From NCBI GenBank assembly GCA_030704615.1, contig CM060732.1, positions 1,426,001-1,490,000 of the forward strand: DNA of 64,000 nucleotides, read 5' to 3'. Below are positions 56,524 to 64,000 of the stretch, one piece after another. The first letter of the stretch is position 1; each line of letters begins with the position of its first letter. Origin of the DNA: Takakia lepidozioides (lineage: Eukaryota > Streptophyta > Takakiopsida > Takakiales > Takakiaceae). The translations under genes and the position numbers were made by a program. The notes beneath the pieces are model-generated. The model did no database searches. It saw only the letters and a program-made list of their open reading frames with translations, and had not been told where the DNA came from.

Positions 56524-59500
56524 CCAAGTTTGCTCCTTTGATTATTCGAGGCACCCGGTTAGTAAGTTGAAATGTTGGAGCCCTTTTGTTGCACAGGTAT
56601 GAGAATTACAGTCACTGAAGAAGCTGTCGTTGTCTCACCACAGAGAAGGTCCACTCAAGTACCCCTTGAGTCTGAGATAATGATTGGACTTGAAACAGTA
56701 TGCCTGTCACTCTGACTCAAATGGTGTATGAGTGATGAGTGCATGATGCTTACCCGGAGGCAAAGTTGCACGCTTCAGCATGTAGCCACCCCTGCAATTC
56801 ACACCCAATCGACCAAAAATGTCTTAGGTGACAGAAATACCAAAAGAAATCTCTAAAAATTGTACTGACATGGCCAAGAATTATATCCGTAGTTTAAATA
56901 AGGTGGGGGCGATTGGGGGAAAGTAGCCCAGGAGGGGAGTGCCTCAGCTATAAAGGGTGCACTGAGAAAAGTTTCAAGGAGTTTGAGGGTCAGTGCCCAA
57001 TAAATTGAGAAGTCGTTGTTTGCCGCAGCCCGTACTCAGTTTGGGCGCAACAAGCAGGAGACGAGAGAGAGAGAGAGAGAGAGATTTGTGCTGCGAAGCC
57101 CAAACACAGTGCTCACAATAAAAGGGCACATCCCCTTCCACACCTTTGGCGTTTTCACCCAGTCTCCTTCCCGTCCCGAATTTTTACCCTTCCCTACCCC
57201 TCAAACCAAAATCTCCCGACCAATCTGAGATTTTCCACGTACATGTGCGGAGAGCCAAGACGCATATATTCTACAGAAGAGCCCTTCTACTGCATGGGCT
57301 TAACGCTAAAAAACATCAACAAGGAAATCAAAGACCTGTTACTGAAAAACTGCTACGGTCGAAAGACATTTCCGTCTATGCAGCTGTCTCCCTTTGTGAA
57401 TCATGACACCGACACTCCATCAGTTTTTAGAATTATTCTCCACCACGCTACAAATAGCAATTAACTCATCTCATAAACGCCGCAAGACTGCCACAGGTCT
57501 GTAATGCGAAAAATTTACCAGCGCAATACATCATACGCGCGCAATATATACTTCCTGAAACTATCGAGCAACGCCACCCACGACCAGAACGGAGTTGCAC
57601 GAACTCTTGTGCTGCTAGAATGATCATCTGTTGTCTCTGTAAGAGGTTGTAGCAATATCAGGCCATCTAAATACAGCTCTCCACATATAGACGTACACAA
57701 TTTCGGCCCTCGAAGATCAATGTGATAAGTACACAGACTTTACCTATTGAGGATCGCCTCTTGTCACATAAATGTCCGTACTGCACGCTGCTCGACTTTG
57801 CAGTCACAACCAAAGTGGGCAGTCCAGACTCCAGACGAAACAAGCTTCACAAGTGCACGGGGTGACAGCGGGTTAGCAGTCGCGAGGGTAAACAAAAGCC
57901 CGCAAATTAACTCGCTCCTCAGTGAGATGCAGCCACAGAATTGCGCCACAATAAGAAAATTCACACTTCGGGAGACGCAAAGCTCAAGGCTGCTTGAGCA
58001 AGTGAGCTACTTACTTACTTGTTGTTGTAAATGCCTCATTCCCGCAAACATTCTCTTCATCCGCGGTTACAGAGCAGGAAATGCATTTAAAGCAATCCTG
58101 TGACGTTCTTAAGTCTGCCCCCCCCAGTGCCCCACCCACGCTTGAACTGGAAGTCGTTAAGAACTGGAATGAGAATGTCACATTTCTCAATAAAGCTCCA
58201 CGGGAAATCATCATTTTATAATGTTGTCTACTCGCAGATAATGAAAGGATGACAGGGTGTATTGCATGTCAGGATGAAAACGGGAAGAGGGAATGGTTCA
58301 CTGGTGAGGCAGAAGGTAAGACGAAAGTTGGATATATACAGAGAGTCACAAACAGGCTAACATTCTTGAGGAACGGGCGGCCATGCATCGCACCCGGCGC
58401 CGGCGTCCACTACCCATTTCACAGAAGATTCATCAGTTCCCTCATTGGTGTTGCCCCGGCCCACACGGCCAGCAGAGGTTTAAGTAGTAGAATGAAACTG
58501 GCAAGGCGTTACTGATCAGTGCAATTAATTGATTGACTGTAGAGCTCGTTGGAATCCACGGGTCAAGTCTACTGGATTCGAACTTCCAACCATCAATTGA
58601 AAAAATAAGAACTTGTGCGAAAAACTTTTGCGAATCTGGCCGGATGGATCGGATCCGAGCCACATGGTACTTCATTGACAATATTCTCTGTGTAGCGAAG
58701 TTGGAACTTGAGTAGCAGAATCGACTTGTGGTTTCGATGTAAAGTCTGCAACTATTCGTTGGAGCGTCTCAACATTTCTTTCTTTGCCGTATGCTGGTAA
58801 AGAGTAAGGGCTCCAGTCACGAGAGGATGCAAAAAGCATTGGCCGGATGCAGTAGATAATTTCGGCCAGAAATTCAGAAGGTACTTGAGGGGGAATGCCC
58901 GGTGTCATGAGGGCCTGAATGACGGGTGAGATTGTGTTTGGCAGTCTCTTAGATCATGACTGCAGTTGCGATGCAGGAAGTTCTTACGAGGGTGATATTG
59001 GTCGCCTGTTCAGCAGGAGGAGATTGGGCATTATGCACGCACGAGCACTGTACTGTGTCATGGTGATGCAAGAAGGGGTCAAGAATTAAGCAGCTTGGTA
59101 TTGCGTTGTGCCATATGGAGCCGCAAGAAACACGATGCTACAGTCGTAGCTCAGCAATACCAATATGATGGGCCATGACAGCAGATTGACCTAGATTTTG
59201 GAGTCCATCAAGCTTAACATGATGTACATTCTGACTGTTGCGAAATAAGCAAGACTGAGCTCGACATGAAATACTTGCGGAGATACTCGAGCTGAGTGTG
59301 CTAGGCATAAATTTCATGGTGCCTAATCACTGTACGTTTTCACTTTAATTGTGGATGCAGATTGATCTCGTGCCCCAAGTGTGGGCCATGGAGAAGTAGG
59401 TCCAGACGCACACGTTGGAACGTCCCTAAGATCTAAATACACAAGAGTGCATGCATCAGGCCATGAATTGATGGTGGAAGAAGAGCGTATGTGGCAGGCA

Positions 59501-59657
59501 GCAGACAGCGCCAGGCAGAAGGCCCAATATAGCACGAGCGGGCCCTGCTTGCTCAACGGTGGCCGCCTTCTCCGCCGCCACCATCGTCACATTGAGCACC
59601 GTCCCCCATCTCCCTCCTCCCAAAGGTGTCATGCTGAAGGCTCACACGTGTTCGCCA
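56524..59657. other. Intergenic region upstream of the transporter gene
   Basis: The first few hundred bases should hold the transporter promoter and perhaps a 5' untranslated exon. A (GA)n microsatellite lies at 57062-57083. No other supported gene. Confidence 0.45.
57062..57083. repeat. GA microsatellite
   Basis: About eleven GA units. On the minus strand it is a CT run followed at some distance by CGGCAAACAACG, a phrase also present at LINE A 3' ends. Confidence 0.85.
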
Positions 59658-59990
59658 CTCATTTTTGAATAATTGGGAGTTTATGTCTCACGTGCGGTTC
59701 AGGACGCGCACTGACGCACGGCCGCGGGTTTCCCCCGCCCCGCACCGGCCATCCGCGCGGCGAAGCGCGGTCGAGAGCCCCGCAGCACCGCACCTGCCGA
59801 CTGCAAAGCACGGCACCCGCGGTATGTGGCCTCCGGCCCGCGGCTCAAGCCGCCGGCGCTGGGTCTGCCCCAAACTGGATCTGCCCAGGCTAGGTCTGTT
59901 GGGTCTGCCGGAAGAGTAGACCGAACCGACAGACCCAAGCAGACCCCATATGACGTGGCGCGCATCTGACCGTCAAGCCACACTGCCATC
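59658..59990 (+). mobile_element. Half copy of the inverted-repeat element
   Basis: It starts with CTCATTTTTGAATAATTGGG as in 26651-27216 and has a similar GC-rich inside with GCAGACC phrases, but no matching right end before the Ty3 LTR. The right limit is estimated. Confidence 0.6.
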
Positions 59991-60192
59991 CTATCCGTTC
60001 GGATTTAGGGCATCGCATCGCATCCGCCATTCTGCGAGTGTTTCCTCGATCTTTTCCTCCCCTGTCGTTTGTTCCTGCCGCCTGGCTTCCTTCCTAGCAA
60101 GAACATGCGTGTTGTCGTCCTTCGCTTCCACCTTTGCAGGTCGTATTGCAGGTTGTATTGCAGGTGCTGAAGTGTGCGCGAAAGGGTACTGT

Positions 60193-60915
60193 TGTCGCGC
60201 ACCTCCCTTCGGTAAGCTCCCCTTCACGTCATAGTTACTCGCGTTGATGCGCGCGCCTGACTCCCAACCTGGCCGCCGGGCCAACTTGGAGCTTCGGCTG
60301 CTCACCGGGACATAACGGTCCCCCCTTCGCTTCCCACTAAACCCTCCACCTAATTTGGGACTAGCGGAATTCCCTTTGGTAGATGGCAGTCCGGAACAGC
60401 TCCCCACTCTTTGGTCGCTTTCCGGCTCGCTCGCTTACTCACTAGTTTTTGGTCACCAACGGGCTTGCACCGTTCTCGGGGTTACTACTCCCTATATATA
60501 CTTCTGTAGCTGTCCGCGGGGTTTCACAACCAGCCATGCCATTTTATGGCGAACCACCACGAAAACCCTCGATTCCCGGTGGTGAGTCGCGGTGAGTCTT
60601 GGCCCACTCACCGCGGCCCAATGGACCGTGATGAGTCCCAAGACTCCCCACGACTCCCACCACGAGGTCTCCACCCCATGGTGAGTCCTATGCCACCCCC
60701 ACTAAGTCCCGCTAAGCTACCACCACCCCTTGTGGAGCCACCCCCACCGCAACCCGGTGTGCGGGGCTCCACCTAGTGAGCGCCTCCGCCTCCTTGAGTG
60801 CCTTGGGCACTCAAGGGTGCTTCAGCCCCCGTACCTATCGCTGCTACTGCCCCCACCACAGGGGCAGCCCCTCATGTGTCCCGACCCCCTGCCCTCAAGG
60901 CAAAGGGCCGCGACA
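60193..60915 (-). repeat. 3' LTR of Ty3/gypsy copy 3
   Basis: It is 723 bp long, TGTCGCGC to CGCGACA on the plus strand, with the TATATATA box near 60492. It belongs to the element that runs off the right edge; its other LTR is outside the window. Confidence 0.92.
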
Positions 60916-61820
60916 CACACCCCTACCAACAGGGAGTCGATGTCCTCATCGACTTGTCCATTTTGTAGAAACGAACATCCAAGTTGTGGCGTCCCACATC
61001 AAGGAGTTTGTTTCCGTACCATGGCGTCCCATGGCAAAGAACCAAACCCCACACTTGACTCTACTCTCCACTAGCTAGTTCGGCCGACTTCCTCCAAGTC
61101 CCGGCCAAGGGTGGAGCCTCTCAAGCTCCTCCCAGTGCACTCTTCTTGGCCTACTTCAAGGCCAAGGAACGATCCTCCCCGAGGATCGAATCGCCTTACT
61201 GCAACAACATTGCTTGCGATCGCTCATGATGCCGCTTTTGGCATCACCTTGAGCAAGGGTTCACCTGGAACCCTCTTTGACTAGGAAGATAACCTTGAAC
61301 CAACCGTGCGCCCCAATCACTACAATTGGGTCCGCCTTGGAATGCTGGCCTGAGGTACGGGAACACGCCGAAGCCGCACTACGACTTCGTCCCGAGGCTA
61401 CACGATTATAGTACGTGAACGGAAGCACGTAGCTTCCGCGTTAGCCCGCACTACAAGGCAACCCCCTCGGTAGCGCAGTTATAGTACGCGCACGCGCCAG
61501 GTGCGCACTAGCACGTGAACTCCCAAAGAAGGCGCAAGTTTCCTTGCCCCTTGGATGGGGGTCACCCGATTTCGGCACTACGCAAACACACGATTAACCC
61601 AATTTACCTCTCCCACTTTTATAAGCTAGCATGCATTCTACACACTAGCCAACCATACCATGCATCACCATTCCAAACAAAATAGGACGCACAACATTTG
61701 GAATCCATTTCATTTATAGCAAATTTTGTACAATACAAGTTTTTGCAATCGGATTCCTAAGCTAGCTAAGCCGGGCTAAGCATGCATTTCCTCCCCCACG
61801 CTCCAAGGTTGATGTCCCCA
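60916..61820 (-). mobile_element. Non-coding 3' tail of Ty3/gypsy copy 3
   Basis: It matches 9756-10653 closely. No gene seen. Confidence 0.8.
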
Positions 61821-64000
61821 TCAACGCTTCTTCCGCTTTTGAGGTCGCCCTTCGAAAGCTGCAACCGCCTCGGATGCGTTTCCCATTTCTGAGGCACGCA
61901 CCCAAGATGCCTCCACATGATGATAGCCCTTCCATTTGACGAGATACTCCGTTTCTCGGTTCTTGAACCTCCTCGACTTAAGTATTGCCTCCACCTCGTA
62001 CTCAGGTTCATTTTCATGATCCAACAGCATAGGTGGCGGACGCAACACTTGATGCCGATTCGGACGCGCTTCATCTTTGAAGTAAGGCTTCAAAAGGGAG
62101 ACATGGAATACTGGGTGCACCTTGCTGTTTGCCGGCAGCTCCAATTCATACACATCCTCATTCATAACCTTCCGAATGCGAAAGGGTCCCGCATACGGAG
62201 GTACGAACTTCGGACTCACTTCCGGAGGTAGTCGGAAATTCTTGATGTTCAACCAGACCTCTGTGCCTGCCTCAAACTTCACTTCCCTCCGCTTCCGATT
62301 CGCCTGCCTTTCATACCGTTTCCTAGCTTTGGCAATGTTGTACTTTGCGAGCTTCAACAAACGCTCGCGTTCTTCCAGTACCGCCGCTACTGCCGGTTCC
62401 TCAACGTCCTGGGCGGCCCAACTTGTCGGCACCAGAGGTGCTTTTCCATAGACCAATACGAAAGGGGAAACTCCCGTTGCGGAGTGTTCTGTGTTATTAT
62501 AACAGAACTCTGCCGCGTCTAAGTGTTCCATCCAGTCTGATTGGTCTGCCGACACGTAATTCCGCAAGAATTGCTTCACTACGGAATTCACTCTTTCCGT
62601 TTGGCCGTCCGTCGTAGGTCGGAAGGCGGTGCTCATCTTCAGCCTCGTCCCCATCTTCTTCCAAAGTGCCTCCAAAATTTACTCGTAAACTTTGGATCGC
62701 GGTCCGAGACAATATCCTTCGGGACTCCATGATGCTTTAAGACGTGGGCGAAGTAAAGTCGCCCTGTCTCCTGCGCCGTTGCCGTCTCCTTGGTGGGGAT
62801 GAAATGGCCCATTTTACTGAACCTATCCACCACCACCATGATTGCATCGAATCCTTTTGACAGCGGCATAGCAGTCATGAAATCCATCGAGACGCTTTCC
62901 CAAGTCCCCTCTGGAATCGGCAAGGGTTGTAACAGCCCCGCTTGCTTTTTGTACTCGCTCCGGTTTTGTTGGCATGTGGTGCATGTCTTGACATACTCCT
63001 CTGCCTCCTCCCTCAGTTTGGGCCAGAAATACTCTTTCTTCAAGAGTGCCGCAGTGCGCTTGGCTCCGCCGTGGCCCGCAAGCGGGCTATCATGGCATTC
63101 TCTCAAGAGGCTATCTCTGATCCCTCCCTTCGGCACGTAGAGACGCTTTTGCTTATACCGGAGCAGTCCATTTTGCAAGTGGAACTGCGATTTAACCCCC
63201 ATCCTCAAGTCCTGCATCACGGACTTCGCCAGCTCATCCTTCCGGATCTTCCTTTGGAGCGCCGTCTCGCCCTTGTACACCAACAAGAGCTGCTGCTTTC
63301 TACTTAAAGCATCGGCCACCACGTTGTCTCGTCCCGGTTTGTACTGGATATCCACGTCGAACACCGCCAAAGTATCTTGCCACCTAAGTTGTTTTGGGGA
63401 CAACTTGGGCTGCGTGGCAAAATACTTCACCGTGACATTGTCCGTGAACACCTTCACTGGGTTGGAACCAACATAGTGGCGCCAAAGCTCAAGACAGTGC
63501 ACCACCGCCTTCATCTCTTTTTCGTGCGTCGGCCACCGTCGCTCCACTTCATTCAGTTTCTTACTTTCGTAAGCCACTGGACGTCCATCTTGCATAAGTA
63601 CACCCCCAATCGCGAAGTCCGACGCATCTGTATGAATCTCGAACGGACGATCGAACTCCGGGATTTTCAAGACTGGAGCTTCCGCCATCCGCTGCTTCAA
63701 TTCAGCAAAAGCTTGGCCACAAAAGGTGTTCCATGCCCAGACTTTGGATTTACACAGAAGGTCTGACAGCGGCCCCGCGATCTTGGCGAAATTTCTCACA
63801 TACTTCCGGTAATAGGAGGCGAGTCCTAGGAAGGATCGCACTCCCGGGACCGAAGTCGGAGGCTCCCAGTCCAAGATCGCCCTCACCTTTCTGTCATCCA
63901 TTTTGATCCCATCCTGTGTAATCACATGCCCCAGGAACTCCACTTTTGTGACCCCGAATTCGCACTTTGAAGCTTTGGCATACAGCTTCCCTTCTCGCAA
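61821..64000 (-). pseudogene. pol: Ty3/gypsy pol copy 3, partial and frameshifted
   Basis: The frame enters from the right edge in the reverse-transcriptase thumb ([15 protein letters not shown]) and passes through RNase H ([11 protein letters not shown]) and the integrase finger (HDSPLAGHGG...CTTCQQNR) to IVSDRDPKF. One base is missing near 62668 compared with copy 2, so it ends in WGRG. The rest continues from 62675 with the integrase Glu (DGQTE) and chromodomain (YLVKWKGY) to 61821. The split falls between the second Asp and the Glu of the integrase, so it is inactive as it stands. Confidence 0.93.

Noticed and set aside
57016-57228. LINE tail beside the GA microsatellite
   Set aside because: On the minus strand CGGCAAACAACG next to a CT run recalls LINE A ends, but the match is about 12 bases and the rest is unlike; too short to call.
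1-64000. tRNA or rRNA genes
   Set aside because: I saw no cloverleaf-forming stretch with A and B boxes and no rRNA segment; the only tRNA-related sequence is the primer binding site at 15242.

Overview
The window looks like nuclear DNA of a land plant with a large, repeat-rich genome. It has two spliced plant genes, a decayed PLS-type pentatricopeptide (PPR) gene, chromodomain Ty3/gypsy retrotransposons primed by initiator-Met tRNA, two plant-type LINE families and MuDR-like DNA transposons. The repetitive PPR style and transposon-filled introns suggest a seed-free plant such as a fern or lycophyte. That placement is inference; nothing here proves it. Most of the 64 kb is mobile DNA in layers. 

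Layout. 1-2820 (+): 3' end of a chromodomain Ty3/gypsy element with its LTR. 2.96-8.3 kb: a MuDR/MULE-like element (copy 1) with a decayed transposase gene, flanked on both sides by GGCGCC-centred dyads. 8.7-20.8 kb: a second, diverged copy (copy 2) whose dyad array is split by a nearly complete Ty3/gypsy element (9030-15979, minus strand). 20.8-23.4 kb (minus): a PPR pseudogene built of 303-bp tandem units. 23.4-30 kb: mostly unrecognised DNA, with one 566-bp inverted-repeat element at 26651-27216. 30.1-42.4 kb (+): a purple acid phosphatase gene of seven exons, 333 codons and apparently intact, whose 9.8-kb sixth intron holds one LINE nested inside another plus extra LINE tails. 44.5-52.2 kb (+): a decayed DUF4283/CCHC-type LINE interrupted by a rearranged Ty3 LTR. 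54.3-56.5 kb (minus): an intact three-exon AVT1-like amino acid transporter gene. 60.2-64 kb (minus): a third Ty3/gypsy copy of the same family, running off the right edge. 

Genes likely to be functional: the purple acid phosphatase and the amino acid transporter. The Ty3/gypsy copy at 9-16 kb has an intact 1161-codon pol but a broken gag. All other coding remnants carry frameshifts, nonsense codons or deletions, many of the stops being C-to-T changes at CpG as expected of methylated transposons. 

The most unusual signal is in the two MULE-like copies. Each carries a series of dyads centred on GGCGCC (13 upstream and 5 downstream of copy 1; about 19 beside copy 2). Centre-to-centre distances fall at about 53, 64, 74, 84 and 96 bp, close to whole multiples of the DNA helical repeat, although the spacer sequence and dyad arms differ between copies. 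The linked proteins combine a WRKY/GCM1-like Cys/His region, a DDE-like core with a CxxH-type motif and a SWIM zinc finger. I read the dyads as helically phased binding sites for the transposase; this is inference from spacing and sequence.
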